Origin: an uncultured Flavobacteriaceae bacterium
Lineage (GTDB): Bacteria; Bacteroidota; Bacteroidia; Flavobacteriales; Flavobacteriaceae
DNA: 64,000 nt
NCBI GenBank assembly: GCA_947502495.1
Contig: CANNAC010000001.1
Location: 496,001 to 560,000, forward strand
Direction: 5' to 3'
Position 1 is the first letter of the stretch. Each line of letters starts with the position of its first letter. Of this stretch, positions 27,630-36,589 are shown in pieces. Below the pieces are notes generated by a model. That model worked only from the letters and a program-made list of their open reading frames with translations, made no database searches and was not told where the DNA came from. The translations under genes were made by a program, and so were the position numbers.

Positions 27630-27652
27630 ATTTCCTGCGAAGGCAGTAATCT
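27630..27652. repeat. Short dispersed palindrome (TTCCTGCGAAGGCAGTAA)
   Basis: CCTGC-GAAG-GCAG type palindrome between two minus-strand genes, related to 10716-10738. One arm has a G-to-T change. Confidence 0.45.
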
Positions 27653-27669
27653 CTTTAATTTTAGTTGAC

Positions 27670-27882
27670 TTACTCTTTGATAAGCTTCAATATCTTAACT
27701 GCTTTTTCAAAATGGTCTAACTTATGCGTCATAATCCACCAAGTAGCTGCTTCCATTAATAATTCTGGATTGTCATTTTTATTTGCAAAGAATGCATAAA
27801 AAGACAATCCTACATTATCTCCTTTTTGCTGTATTTTTTGGTTACAGACTTTAATTATTTTTTCTTTTAAAGCTTCAGTCAC
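27670..27882 (-). CDS. Small conserved protein, DUF6500-like
   Basis: 70 residues, compact and probably all-helical: [18 protein letters not shown], then [40 protein letters not shown]. The pattern recalls the family labelled DUF6500, but I rate that name as moderate. No known function. Between the VF530-like and helicase genes, 15 bp from the helicase stop, so possibly in its transcript. Confidence 0.6.
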   Translation of the reverse strand: MTEALKEKIIKVCNQKIQQKGDNVGLSFYAFFANKNDNPELLMEAATWWIMTHKLDHFEKAVKILKLIKE

Positions 27883-27897
27883 TTGATACGCTTTTGT

Positions 27898-29187
27898 TTA
27901 ACGGCTACGTCTAGAGTTTCCGCTTTTATTTCTGTTAGAATTATTGCTAGATTTGTTAGAAGAAGCTTTTCCTTTCCCTCTAGTATTAGAATTTCCTCCT
28001 CCAGAGTTTCTTCCTCTACCTTGACCTTGTTTAGCAGGTTCTGTTGGTTCGTTAGGATCTGGTTCAAAATCTTCTAATGTTTCCGAAGGAATTTTCATTC
28101 CTACTAATTTTTGAATATCTCTTAAATAGCCAAGTTCTTCCGTACATACTAAAGATAAAGCTTCCCCTTTTGCTCCAGCACGACCTGTTCTACCAATTCT
28201 GTGTACGTAATCTTCGGAGATATTTGGTAACTCAAAGTTTACAACATGTGGAAGTAACGGAATATCTAATCCTCTTGCAGCAATATCTGTAGCGACTAGT
28301 ACATTTACTTTTCCGCTTTTAAAACCAGCTAAGGCTTTGGTTCTTGCTCCTTGACTTTTATTTCCATGAATTGCAGCTGCAGGAATATTTGCTCCTACTA
28401 ATTTTTTAGTCAAATTATTTGCGCCATGTTTGGTACGCGTAAAAACTAAAACTTGGTTCCACTGTCCGTCAATAATAAGCTTTAAAAGTAAAGCTGTTTT
28501 TTTAGCTTTTGCTACGCGATACACCTTTTGGTTAATAGCATCTACTGTTGTGTTTTCAGGAGTAGCTTCTACTTGAATAGGGTCTCGTAAAATACCATTT
28601 GCAAGTTTTTTAATGTCTTTAGAAAACGTTGCCGAGAACATTAAGTTCTGCCTTTTAGCAGGCATTAACTTCATAACGCGCTCGATATCTCTTAAAAATC
28701 CCATATCCAGCATTCTATCTGCTTCATCTAAAACAAATATTTCAACACGTTTTAATGAGAGTAAGCCTTGGCTTTCTAAATCTAATAAACGACCAGGAGT
28801 TGCTACTAAAACATCGACACCTTGACGTATAGTTGCTGCTTGTGGTTTTTGGTTTACACCGCCAAAAATAACAGCGCTTCGTATATCTAAAAACTCACTG
28901 TATTCTCTAACGTTAGCATACACTTGGGCAGCTAATTCACGAGTTGGCGTTAATATTAAAGCACGTATTGGTCTGTATTTTTCTTTCGGATTTTCGGAAA
29001 GTAAATGTAATAGCGGTAAGGTGAAACCTGCGGTTTTTCCTGTTCCTGTTTGTGCCGAAGCTAAAACATCTGCTCCTAATAAAACAGGAGGTATTGCTTT
29101 TTGCTGAATTGGACTTGGAGTAGTATATCCTTTTTTCTGGATTGCTTTCAATAAGGCTTCTGATAAGCCTAAAGATTTAAATGACAT
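27898..29187 (-). CDS. DEAD-box RNA helicase, RhlE-like
   Basis: ATP-dependent RNA helicase for ribosome assembly or RNA decay. Motifs in order: Q motif ([10 protein letters not shown]), [11 protein letters not shown], Ia [14 protein letters not shown] in [39 protein letters not shown]. The C-terminal tail from about 375 is a basic Gly/Asn/Ser/Arg-rich, disordered region that probably binds RNA. I start at 29187 ([13 protein letters not shown]), the family N-terminus, not 29208. A -7 promoter match lies 50 bp upstream. Confidence 0.9.
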   Translation of the reverse strand: MSFKSLGLSEALLKAIQKKGYTTPSPIQQKAIPPVLLGADVLASAQTGTGKTAGFTLPLLHLLSENPKEKYRPIRALILTPTRELAAQVYANVREYSEFLDIRSAVIFGGVNQKPQAATIRQGVDVLVATPGRLLDLESQGLLSLKRVEIFVLDEADRMLDMGFLRDIERVMKLMPAKRQNLMFSATFSKDIKKLANGILRDPIQVEATPENTTVDAINQKVYRVAKAKKTALLLKLIIDGQWNQVLVFTRTKHGANNLTKKLVGANIPAAAIHGNKSQGARTKALAGFKSGKVNVLVATDIAARGLDIPLLPHVVNFELPNISEDYVHRIGRTGRAGAKGEALSLVCTEELGYLRDIQKLVGMKIPSETLEDFEPDPNEPTEPAKQGQGRGRNSGGGNSNTRGKGKASSNKSSNNSNRNKSGNSRRSR

Positions 29188-29236
29188 ATAGTAATTGTTA
29201 AATGACAAATTATATATGCCATTTTTTTATAAGCTG

Positions 29237-29244
29237 CAAAGGTA
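29237..29244 (-). promoter_or_regulatory. Candidate -7 element for the helicase gene
   Basis: The minus strand reads TACCTTTG (TAnnTTTG), giving a leader of about 43 nt. The -33 half is not clear. Confidence 0.42.
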
Positions 29245-29269
29245 CGTTTATTTATTTTGTTGTAACTAA

Positions 29270-29312
29270 AAAACCTCACGAAGTCGCTTTGGGTAACTGT
29301 CTCGTGAGGTTC
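29270..29312 (-). terminator. Terminator after the secreted repeat protein gene
   Basis: ACCTCACGA (29273-29281) pairs with TCGTGAGGT (29302-29310). Read on the minus strand it ends in a T-run, so it stops transcription of the gene at 29336-30067. Confidence 0.8.
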
Positions 29313-29335
29313 TTGTTATATTATATAGAGTATTT

Positions 29336-30067
29336 CTAACGCTTTGCTTTTTTTAGCTTTTTCTGCTTAACCGTTTTACCTTCTTTTTTATAATAGTAAA
29401 AGTCATCGTTATTATAATCGTTGTGGTCATTATCCCAATCGTTATGGCTATCAAAATGATTAATAGAACAAGCGCTCATTCCGCAAACACCACAACCTTG
29501 GTTGCTATAGTTTACATGACCAGTCATTGCTATTACGTAACCATTTCTGTCATATCGTATGTGCAAACCACCAACTTGATCTAACATGCCGTATCGATTA
29601 TAGTTAATATATACAGAACCTAATCGTTTTACTTGGCCTTCTCTGTTATAGTTAACAAATACATTTCCAATTCTTCTCACTTTTCCATTGCTGTCGTGTG
29701 TTACAATTACGCGACCTCTTGGTATGTTTGAAGTAGTATAGCTAACTCTAGTTCCAGGTGCTCCAAAAGTACTATTTACACTTCTTGTTCTCGTACTGGT
29801 TCTCGTATTTGTGTTAGTACGTGTGTTTGTTGTTCTGTAATACGAATCACCTTGTGTATAGTCTAGATTGGTGTTGAAATCAAAACTTCCATCTGGAAAG
29901 ATTAAGAACTCCACGCCACGTTCTACAAATTGAATTGGTTGTGCAAAACTGTAGCGTGAAATTTTTAAATCTTCACCTTGGTTTTGTGTTGCAGTATTTT
30001 TTTCTGCTGCTGTTACAGTTGCTAATGTGATTAACATTCCTGTAAATAATAGTACTAATTTTTTCAT
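29336..30067 (-). CDS. Secreted protein with 16-residue repeats, function unknown
   Basis: A signal peptide (to about 20) is followed by a linker rich in Thr/Arg/Asn (RTNTNTRTSTRTRS). About residues 121-185 form four units of 16 residues of the type YNREGQVKRLGSVYIN, resembling YD/YwqK-like beta-hairpins. A Cys cluster CGVCGMSAC comes next, then an Asp/Asn/His-rich stretch and a basic Lys tail. No enzyme motif is seen. Monocistronic with its own terminator; divergent from the DUF3667 gene. Confidence 0.6.
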   Translation of the reverse strand: MKKLVLLFTGMLITLATVTAAEKNTATQNQGEDLKISRYSFAQPIQFVERGVEFLIFPDGSFDFNTNLDYTQGDSYYRTTNTRTNTNTRTSTRTRSVNSTFGAPGTRVSYTTSNIPRGRVIVTHDSNGKVRRIGNVFVNYNREGQVKRLGSVYINYNRYGMLDQVGGLHIRYDRNGYVIAMTGHVNYSNQGCGVCGMSACSINHFDSHNDWDNDHNDYNNDDFYYYKKEGKTVKQKKLKKAKR

Positions 30068-30236
30068 AGTATTTAGGTATTAGATTATGCCTACTCATTT
30101 AGCTTTTCGGCGTACGCTATTTGTTTTGTAAGTTTCAATTGTCGTGCCAAAAATGTATTTATCTATTTGTCAATCATTTAGCATTGGTATTTTATTGATT
30201 TCTTTTTTCTATTTTTATACCAACCAACCAAATACC

Positions 30237-31331
30237 ATGTCTGTACAGTTAAAAGATTGTAAGAATTGCGAAAAACCTTTTGATGAAGCCTATGAATTTT
30301 GTCCACATTGCGGACAAAAAGATAAGGATGAACTTACCATTGGCGTCTTATTTTATAATACCATTAGTAATTATTTTTCTTTTGATGCTCGCTTTTTTAA
30401 GAGTTTTTTTCCGTTGCTATTTAAACCTGGTTATTTAGCTGAAAAATTTATTGAGGGTAAACGTTTACTGTATTTGCATCCTGCACAAATGTATTTGTTT
30501 ATTGCCATTGTGTTTTTCTTTTTAAATTCTTTTAGAGTAAGTAATTGGAGTAATAAATTAGATACCGAATTAGGAAAAGCATTTAATAGGGAAAAATTAA
30601 TCGATACCATTACGGGAGATCGTTTTAAAGATTCTCTTAACGTCGTTAAACTTTCAAAAAAAATACAAGAAGATTCTATTGCTAGAGCAGAAATTAGAGA
30701 AGCATTAGAAACAAACCAGTTTTTAACTGGTATGGATGAAAAGGTAATAGATTCTATTGTTACTAATGTAAATCCGAATCCTATAAATTTTTCTTTCGAT
30801 TCTAGTGAAGATAAATTAGATTCCTTAATTCGAGAAGGCGCTAAAGATAAAACTATTTATAAAGAATTTGGTTTAGAAGACAATGCAGGAGCTTTTCAAA
30901 AACGAATTTATTCGCAAGGTTTAAAAATGTATAAGTCACGAAAAGCTGGAGGTTTATTTCAAACTTTTTTTGATACGATACCCATTGCCATGTTTTTTAT
31001 ATTACCAATATTTGCGTTAATATTAAAATTGTTTTTTAGAAAAACGGGACGTTATGCGCATCATTTAGTATTTAGTTTTTACTATTTCACATTTCTGTTT
31101 ACTGTATTTAGCTTAATTCTCGGGATTAATTTTATTGTAGAAATTCCAGATTCGATAGATACGTTAATCGTATTTTCTACCTTTATATATCTGTTTTTAG
31201 CCATAAAAAGATTTTACAGACAAGGCTGGTTTAAAAGCTTTTTGAAAGCAAATTTAGTAACCTTACTGTTTTTTCCTATAGCATTTATTGCAGGAATTAT
31301 TGTATTTGGGTTTGCGGTTATGTCGTACTAG
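30237..31331 (+). CDS. DUF3667 membrane protein with N-terminal zinc ribbon
   Basis: CKNCEKPF...CPHCGQK near the N-terminus forms a zinc-ribbon CxxC/CxxC pair. SFDARFFKSFFPLLFKPGYL and FIEGKRLLYLHPAQMYLF are DUF3667 landmarks. At least four hydrophobic helices follow, in two groups around a soluble middle. I choose the ATG at 30237 (MSVQLKDC) because upstream residues from 30144 look like untranslated sequence and the family starts just before the zinc ribbon. Function unknown. Confidence 0.8.
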   Translation: MSVQLKDCKNCEKPFDEAYEFCPHCGQKDKDELTIGVLFYNTISNYFSFDARFFKSFFPLLFKPGYLAEKFIEGKRLLYLHPAQMYLFIAIVFFFLNSFRVSNWSNKLDTELGKAFNREKLIDTITGDRFKDSLNVVKLSKKIQEDSIARAEIREALETNQFLTGMDEKVIDSIVTNVNPNPINFSFDSSEDKLDSLIREGAKDKTIYKEFGLEDNAGAFQKRIYSQGLKMYKSRKAGGLFQTFFDTIPIAMFFILPIFALILKLFFRKTGRYAHHLVFSFYYFTFLFTVFSLILGINFIVEIPDSIDTLIVFSTFIYLFLAIKRFYRQGWFKSFLKANLVTLLFFPIAFIAGIIVFGFAVMSY

Positions 31332-31386
31332 AATCTATTCCTAATACATGTAGTTCGACATTTTGTATATAATAGGAATAGATTCT
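31330..31386. terminator. Long inverted repeat between convergent genes, probable bidirectional terminator
   Basis: Perfect 14-bp arms AGAATCTATTCCTA (31330-31343) and TAGGAATAGATTCT (31373-31386) around a 29-nt AT-rich loop, between the DUF3667 gene and uvrA. The right arm runs into AGATTCTGAAACAGGTTTAG, a worn copy of the palindrome family found at 26571 and 57121. Confidence 0.55.
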
Positions 31387-31401
31387 GAAACAGGTTTAGA
31401 A

Positions 31402-34188
31402 TTATAATTTGTCCTTTAAATACTTCCCAGTAATGGAAGCTTTCACTTTTATAATTTCTTCAGGAGTTCCTGTAGCGACTAGTTTTCCGCCAGTTTCTCC
31501 ACCTTCCGGACCTAAATCGATAATATGATCTGCACATTTAATCAGTTCTATATTATGTTCTACTACAATAATAGAATGTCCTTTTTCAATTAAAGCATAA
31601 AAGGATTTTAATAATTTTTGAATATCATGAAAATGCAACCCAGTGGTTGGTTCATCAAAAATAAAGAGTGCTTTTTCTTGTCTAGAGCCTTTACCTAAAA
31701 ATGTAGCAAGCTTAATACGTTGCGCTTCTCCACCAGATAGCGTAGAAGAACTTTGTCCTAAGGTGACGTAACCCAAACCTACGTCTTGTAAAGGTTGTAG
31801 TTTTCCTTTGATCTTAGTTTCTTCATGTGCTGCAAAAAATGCAATAGCATCGTCAATAGTAAGGTTTAAAATATCGTCTATATTTTTGTTCGCGAAAGTT
31901 ACTTCTAAAACTTCCTTTTTAAAACGCTTCCCTTTACAAGTTTCACATTCTAAATGAACATCTGCCATAAACTGCATTTCGATGGTCACTTGACCTTCTC
32001 CTTTACAGGTTTCACAGCGTCCGCCATCTACATTAAAACTAAAATGCTTGGCTGCATAATTACGAATTTTACTTAATTTCTGACTCGCATACAAAGCACG
32101 AATATCATCATAAGCCTTTACATAGGTTACCGGATTAGATCGTGAAGAACGACCAATAGGATTCTGATCTATAAACTCAATATGTTTTACATTGCTGTAG
32201 TTTCCTTTTAACTCGGTAAACTGTCCTGGCTTATCTCCAAAACCGGTAAGATGCTTTTGTATGGCAGGAAAGAGAATCTTTTTTACTAGTGTACTTTTTC
32301 CACTTCCAGAAACTCCTGTAACTACCGTTAACATTCCTAATGGAAAAGTAACATCTATATTTTTTAGGTTATTTTCTCTTGCTCCAACAACTTCTATAGC
32401 ATATTTTGAGGTTCTTCGTTTTTTTGGAACTTCAATTTTCAGCGTTTCATTTAAATATTGAGCAGTTAGTGAATTGGAAGCTAAAATGTCTTTGAAAGTT
32501 CCCGTGGCAACCACGTGACCTCCTAAAGTTCCTGCTTCTGGACCAATATCAATAATTTCGTCGGCTTCTTTCATGATATCTTCATCATGCTCTACCACAA
32601 TCACAGTATTTCCCAAATCACGAAGTGCTTTTAGAACTACAATTAAACGCTCTGTATCTTTAGGGTGCAAACCAATACTTGGTTCATCTAAAATATACAT
32701 CGAACCTACCAAGCTACTACCTAAAGAAGTTGCAAGATTTATTCTTTGACTTTCTCCACCAGAAAGGGAATTCGATTTTCGGTTTAAAGTTAAATAGTCT
32801 AAACCTACGTTAGATAAAAACGAAAGGCGATTATGTATTTCTTTTAAAAGTCGCTTTGCAATGGTTATGTCATTATCATTCAGTTCTAATTGTTGGAAGA
32901 AAATAGCCAATTTATTTAACGGCATTTCTACCAAATCTGTAATCGTTGCTCCACCAATTTTAATATAATTAGCTTCGTTACGTAAACGTTTTCCGTTACA
33001 AACTTTACATTTTGTTTTTCCGCGGTAACGCGATAACATTACTCGGTTTTGTATTTTATATGCTTTGCTTTCTAGTTCGGCAAATAAACTATTCAGACCT
33101 TCAAAATATTCATTTCCTTCCCAAATTAATTGTTTTTGTTCGGCGCTTAACTCAAAATACGGTTTGTGAATAGGAAAATTAAAATGATGCGAATTATTCA
33201 CCAATTGATCTTTATACCAACTCATGCTTTCTCCACGCCAAGGAAAAATAGCGTTTTCATACACCGAAAGTGCGGTATTGGGTATCACTAAATCATCATC
33301 TATACCAATAACGTCGCCATAACCTTCGCATTTAGGACAAGCACCATACGGATTATTAAAACTGAATAAATGTACATTTGGTTCTAAAAATAAAATACCA
33401 TCTAGTTCAAATTTATTACTAAAGTGCTGTTGTTTATTATCCTTTAGCGTTTCTAAAAAACATTCGCCTTTTCCTTCAAAAAAAGCAGTTTGTGTTGCGT
33501 CTGCTAGTCTGTTATAAAAGTCTTCATCGTCTTTGGTAATAATTCTATCTACTACTAAGAAGATGTCTTTTACATTCGCTTTAATATCTTGGGTTTCGTC
33601 TAAACGAATAATTTGATCCTTAACTTTAATTCTTGCATATCCTTGTTGGTTTAAAACTTTCAGTTTGTCTTGTAATTCTCTTCCTTCTTCTAAATGAATA
33701 GGAGCGAGGAGCAGGAGTTTTTCACCTTCATCAAAAGATTTCACATAGGTAATGACATCTGCTACGGTATCTTTTTTTACTTCTCTTCCAGATTCTGGAG
33801 AGTATGTTTTCCCAATTCTAGCAAATAAAAGTTTTAGGTAATCGTAAATTTCGGTACTGGTACCAACGGTAGAACGCGGGTTTGTAGAATTTACTTTTTG
33901 CTCGATAGCAATGGCAGGAGCAATACCTTTTATATAATCTACTTTGGGTTTGTTTAATCTTCCTAAAAACTGTCTTGCATAACTAGATAAGCTTTCTACA
34001 TAACGTCTTTGTCCTTCTGCATATAAGGTATCAAAGGCTAAACTAGATTTTCCAGAACCAGATAAACCGGTAATTACGACTAATTTGTTTCTTGGTATAA
34101 CGACATCAATATTTTTAAGGTTATGCAATTTTGCACCTTTTATAATGATATTTTGTTTCGGATTTACTTCAGAAATATTAGTGTTCAT
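31402..34188 (-). CDS. uvrA: Excinuclease ABC subunit A (UvrA), variant with degenerate first zinc finger
   Basis: Damage-recognition ATPase of nucleotide excision repair. Two ABC modules: Walker [13 protein letters not shown] (about 41) and [11 protein letters not shown] (about 626), signatures LSGGESQRI and LSGGEAQRI. The UvrB-binding region is present ([19 protein letters not shown]). The zinc module of half two is intact (CETCKGEG and CETCKGKR). The first zinc finger keeps only CPKCEG; where E. coli has CPICG this protein has FELDG. 928 residues. This may be one of two UvrA paralogues in the genome. Confidence 0.92.
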   Translation of the reverse strand: MNTNISEVNPKQNIIIKGAKLHNLKNIDVVIPRNKLVVITGLSGSGKSSLAFDTLYAEGQRRYVESLSSYARQFLGRLNKPKVDYIKGIAPAIAIEQKVNSTNPRSTVGTSTEIYDYLKLLFARIGKTYSPESGREVKKDTVADVITYVKSFDEGEKLLLLAPIHLEEGRELQDKLKVLNQQGYARIKVKDQIIRLDETQDIKANVKDIFLVVDRIITKDDEDFYNRLADATQTAFFEGKGECFLETLKDNKQQHFSNKFELDGILFLEPNVHLFSFNNPYGACPKCEGYGDVIGIDDDLVIPNTALSVYENAIFPWRGESMSWYKDQLVNNSHHFNFPIHKPYFELSAEQKQLIWEGNEYFEGLNSLFAELESKAYKIQNRVMLSRYRGKTKCKVCNGKRLRNEANYIKIGGATITDLVEMPLNKLAIFFQQLELNDNDITIAKRLLKEIHNRLSFLSNVGLDYLTLNRKSNSLSGGESQRINLATSLGSSLVGSMYILDEPSIGLHPKDTERLIVVLKALRDLGNTVIVVEHDEDIMKEADEIIDIGPEAGTLGGHVVATGTFKDILASNSLTAQYLNETLKIEVPKKRRTSKYAIEVVGARENNLKNIDVTFPLGMLTVVTGVSGSGKSTLVKKILFPAIQKHLTGFGDKPGQFTELKGNYSNVKHIEFIDQNPIGRSSRSNPVTYVKAYDDIRALYASQKLSKIRNYAAKHFSFNVDGGRCETCKGEGQVTIEMQFMADVHLECETCKGKRFKKEVLEVTFANKNIDDILNLTIDDAIAFFAAHEETKIKGKLQPLQDVGLGYVTLGQSSSTLSGGEAQRIKLATFLGKGSRQEKALFIFDEPTTGLHFHDIQKLLKSFYALIEKGHSIIVVEHNIELIKCADHIIDLGPEGGETGGKLVATGTPEEIIKVKASITGKYLKDKL

Positions 34189-34212
34189 AAGCTTTTAAAA
34201 GGAATAATTCTG

Positions 34213-34220
34213 CAAAGATA
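34213..34220 (-). promoter_or_regulatory. Candidate -7 element for uvrA
   Basis: The minus strand reads TATCTTTG (TAnnTTTG), 25 bp before the ATG at 34188. No LexA-like site is evident. Confidence 0.4.
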
Positions 34221-34286
34221 CTATAACTAGTTCAGCTTAAAAAATAGATTATTGTGTAATAAAATGTTAAAAAAAGTATTTATTTT

Positions 34287-34318
34287 TTGTTTTTTAGGAA
34301 TGATTCTTGTTATATTTG
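34287..34318 (+). promoter_or_regulatory. Flavobacterial-type promoter for the sigma factor gene
   Basis: TTG at 34287-34289, a 21-bp spacer, TATATTTG at 34311-34318. This would give a leader of about 100 nt before the ATG at 34427. Confidence 0.55.
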
Positions 34319-34426
34319 ACTCATACTAACATAAATAAAAAAAATCTAGCTTATAGCATAACATTACTTTTTAAATTTTAACCCCAAGTATTAGAAGGCT
34401 TCCTTCTGTGCAAAAAAGTAATCATT

Positions 34427-35011
34427 ATGCAAAAAGAACTTATAACCGACGCTACTCTTGTTAGTAACTACATTAAAGGAGATGAAGGCGCGCTAGGAAT
34501 TTTAATTACTAGACACAAACAGCGAATTTACAGTTTTATATACTCTAAAGTATATGATAAAGATATTGCTGAAGATATTTTTCAGGATACTTTTATTAAG
34601 GTAATACGAACATTAAAAAAAGGTTCTTATAACGAAGAAGGTAAATTTTTACCTTGGGTTATGCGCATATCGCACAACTTGGTTATCGATCATTTTAGAA
34701 AGAGTAATAGAATGCCTAAATTTAGTAATACTGGTGAGTTTAGTATTTTCTCTGTACTTAGTGATAGCGCTTTAGATGCTGAAAAAACACTAATTAAAGA
34801 ACAGGTAGAACATGATGTTAGACGTGTTATGAATGAGTTACCAGAAGATCAAAAAGAGGTTTTGGTAATGCGTATGTATAATGACATGAGTTTTAAAGAA
34901 ATTTCTGAAAAAACGGGTGTTAGCATAAATACCGCTTTGGGGAGAATGCGTTATGCTTTAATTAACATGCGAAAAATTATTGATAAGCATAATATTATTT
35001 TGACAAATTAA
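34427..35011 (+). CDS. ECF-type RNA polymerase sigma factor
   Basis: 194 residues with sigma-70 region 2 (DIAEDIFQDTFIKVIRTLK, then MRISHNLVIDHFRK) and region 4 (LPEDQKEVLVMRMYNDMSFK, with the helix-turn-helix MSFKEISEKTGVSINTALGR). An N-terminal extension of about 20 residues precedes region 2. No anti-sigma factor lies next to it; instead a 48-residue gene follows 50 bp downstream. Flavobacteria carry a conserved single-copy sigma factor of this shape; which genes it controls is not known. Confidence 0.9.
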   Translation: MQKELITDATLVSNYIKGDEGALGILITRHKQRIYSFIYSKVYDKDIAEDIFQDTFIKVIRTLKKGSYNEEGKFLPWVMRISHNLVIDHFRKSNRMPKFSNTGEFSIFSVLSDSALDAEKTLIKEQVEHDVRRVMNELPEDQKEVLVMRMYNDMSFKEISEKTGVSINTALGRMRYALINMRKIIDKHNIILTN

Positions 35012-35061
35012 CAATAATATAAAGTTTGTTTCGTTTTTAGGGTATAACAAACACATTTTAA

Positions 35062-35208
35062 ATGGCAAAACTTTACTCTAAAAATCCTAAACAGGAACAA
35101 TTAAAAATGAATCCTAAGAATGAAACAGTAGATTTTCTTCTTCGTTATTCTAAAGCACTAAGTGTTTTACAATTTAACAACATGAAGATGGAAACACTTC
35201 TTAACTAA
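35062..35208 (+). CDS. 48-residue protein downstream of the ECF sigma factor gene
   Basis: ATG at 35062, TAA at 35206-35208. The product begins MAKLYSKNPKQEQLKMNPKN, continues ETVDFLLRYSKALSVLQFNN and ends MKMETLLN. It is basic, amphipathic in its second half, and has no signal peptide. It lies between the sigma factor gene and a strong terminator in the same direction, so it is the natural end of that transcript. The codon use is that of its neighbours. I do not recognise a family. A small regulator or partner of the sigma factor is possible but unproven. Confidence 0.65.
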   Translation: MAKLYSKNPKQEQLKMNPKNETVDFLLRYSKALSVLQFNNMKMETLLN

Positions 35209-35214
35209 ACTTAT

Positions 35215-35247
35215 AAAAGTCCTGATAATTATTTCAGGACTTTTTTT
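35215..35247 (+). terminator. Terminator closing the sigma factor transcript
   Basis: AAAAGTCCTGA pairs with TCAGGACTTTT, followed by a T-run. It lies 7 bp after the stop of the 48-residue gene, supporting that gene as part of the transcript. Confidence 0.88.
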
Positions 35248-35272
35248 ATGCCAATAAAGTATCTGTCAGGTA

Positions 35273-35854
35273 TTAGTTAAATCTTAAAAAGTACATTGGA
35301 AACCCTAAGGATTCTTCTTTTTTAATAATTTTAAATCCGAATTTTTGATACATTTTTACATTCTTTTCGGATGCGGCATCAATGATTACGGGTAGTTCTG
35401 TATTTATAAATTTATTTTTCACTTCTATCATTAAACGAGCAGCAGTTCCGTTTTCTTTGAATTCTTCTTTTACGCCCATAATCATAGGTCGAATATGCTT
35501 TTCTTTCGGGTAGTTTTTATTTGCTATTATTTGCCTTTTTAAAACTCCGAAAACGTGTGTAATACCTATGCATTTACGGGCTAATTTAATATCTAAGCTT
35601 ATGGTTTTGTAAGTGGTTTTCTCCATATACGGAAATTTCAATAATAGACATGCTTTGTTATTATTAGAGATATAAATCTCACCAAATAACATGGCTCTTT
35701 CAAAGAGATATTCCATCAAAATATGCATGCGTTCTATCCTTTTTTCGTCTTGTTTTACCACAAGATTTATAGAATTGCTTTCTTTTAATGGTGCAAATGC
35801 AGAAACTAATATTTCGGAAACTATTTTTTTATCTATATGTGTAGCTTTTCTCAA
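35273..35854 (-). CDS. GNAT family N-acetyltransferase
   Basis: 193 residues. The acetyl-CoA site is seen at KENGTAARLMIEVKNKF (a variant of the R/QxxGxG/A loop, here NGTAAR), followed by a strand LPVIIDAASEKNVKMYQKFG, the common GNAT C-terminal motif. The N-terminal third is unusual and ends without a clear substrate site. Substrate unknown. Followed on the plus side by the sigma terminator; upstream is nth on the same strand, 29 bp away. Confidence 0.75.
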   Translation of the reverse strand: MRKATHIDKKIVSEILVSAFAPLKESNSINLVVKQDEKRIERMHILMEYLFERAMLFGEIYISNNNKACLLLKFPYMEKTTYKTISLDIKLARKCIGITHVFGVLKRQIIANKNYPKEKHIRPMIMGVKEEFKENGTAARLMIEVKNKFINTELPVIIDAASEKNVKMYQKFGFKIIKKEESLGFPMYFLRFN

Positions 35855-35883
35855 ATTAATTAGGTGTTAAATAGGTTAAATGT

Positions 35884-36543
35884 TTATTTTTTCTTCGGGT
35901 TATAATATTCTTTTAAAACGGTGCTTCTACCAATCGTTTTAGTAATAATATCCTTTTCTAAATCCCAACCTCTAGCAGGAGAATACTCTCTACCATACCA
36001 AATCATTTGTAAGTGTAAATCATTCCAATGTTCTTTGGGAAAAATGCGTTTTGCATCTTTTTCGGTTTGTGTTACGTTTTTTCCGTTGGTTAAATTCCAT
36101 CGATACATTAGTCGATGAATATGGGTGTCTACTGGAAAAGCAGGAACTCCGAATGCTTGACTCATAACCACACTTGCTGTTTTGTGTCCTACAGCAGGAA
36201 ATGCTTCTAAAGCTTCAAAACTTTGTGGTACTATTCCGTTGTGTTCTTCAATTAGCATTTGGGATAAACCATAAATACCTTTACTTTTCATTGGTGATAA
36301 ACCACAAGGTCTAATGATTTCTTTAATTTTTTCCACAGATAATTTTATCATATCGTATGGGTTGTCTGCTTTAGCAAAAAGTAGTGGTGTGATTTTATTA
36401 ACGCGTACATCGGTACATTGCGCAGATAGTAAAACTGCGACTAATAAAGTATAAGGATCTTTATGATCTAACGGAATTGGTATTTCGGGATAAAGTGCAT
36501 TTAACGTTGTTATAACAAAATCTACTTTTTCTTGTTTAGTCAT
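35884..36543 (-). CDS. nth: Endonuclease III-like DNA glycosylase/AP lyase without Fe-S cysteines
   Basis: Removes oxidised pyrimidines and nicks at AP sites. LLSAQCTDVRVNKITPLLF and the helix-hairpin-helix FPAVGHKTASVVMSQAFG carry the catalytic Lys, and PVDTHIHRLMYRW carries the catalytic Asp. The C-terminus (MIWYGREYSPARGWDLEKD) has no Cys where E. coli Nth has its four 4Fe-4S ligands. The length of 219 is normal. Divergent from bcp with overlapping promoters. Confidence 0.9.
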   Translation of the reverse strand: MTKQEKVDFVITTLNALYPEIPIPLDHKDPYTLLVAVLLSAQCTDVRVNKITPLLFAKADNPYDMIKLSVEKIKEIIRPCGLSPMKSKGIYGLSQMLIEEHNGIVPQSFEALEAFPAVGHKTASVVMSQAFGVPAFPVDTHIHRLMYRWNLTNGKNVTQTEKDAKRIFPKEHWNDLHLQMIWYGREYSPARGWDLEKDIITKTIGRSTVLKEYYNPKKK

Positions 36544-36548
36544 TATTG

Positions 36549-36556
36549 TATCTTTG
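36549..36556 (+). promoter_or_regulatory. Candidate -7 element for bcp
   Basis: TATCTTTG (TAnnTTTG), 19 bp before the ATG at 36575. It overlaps the alternative start at 36554, which argues for the downstream start. Confidence 0.4.
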
Positions 36557-36560
36557 ATAG

Positions 36561-36589
36561 CAAAAATAACAATTATGACGACATTACAA
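36561..36589 (-). promoter_or_regulatory. Flavobacterial-type promoter for nth
   Basis: On the minus strand TTG (36589-36587), 18-bp spacer, TATTTTTG (36568-36561). The -33 half lies inside the 5' end of bcp, so the two divergent promoters interleave. Confidence 0.5.
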
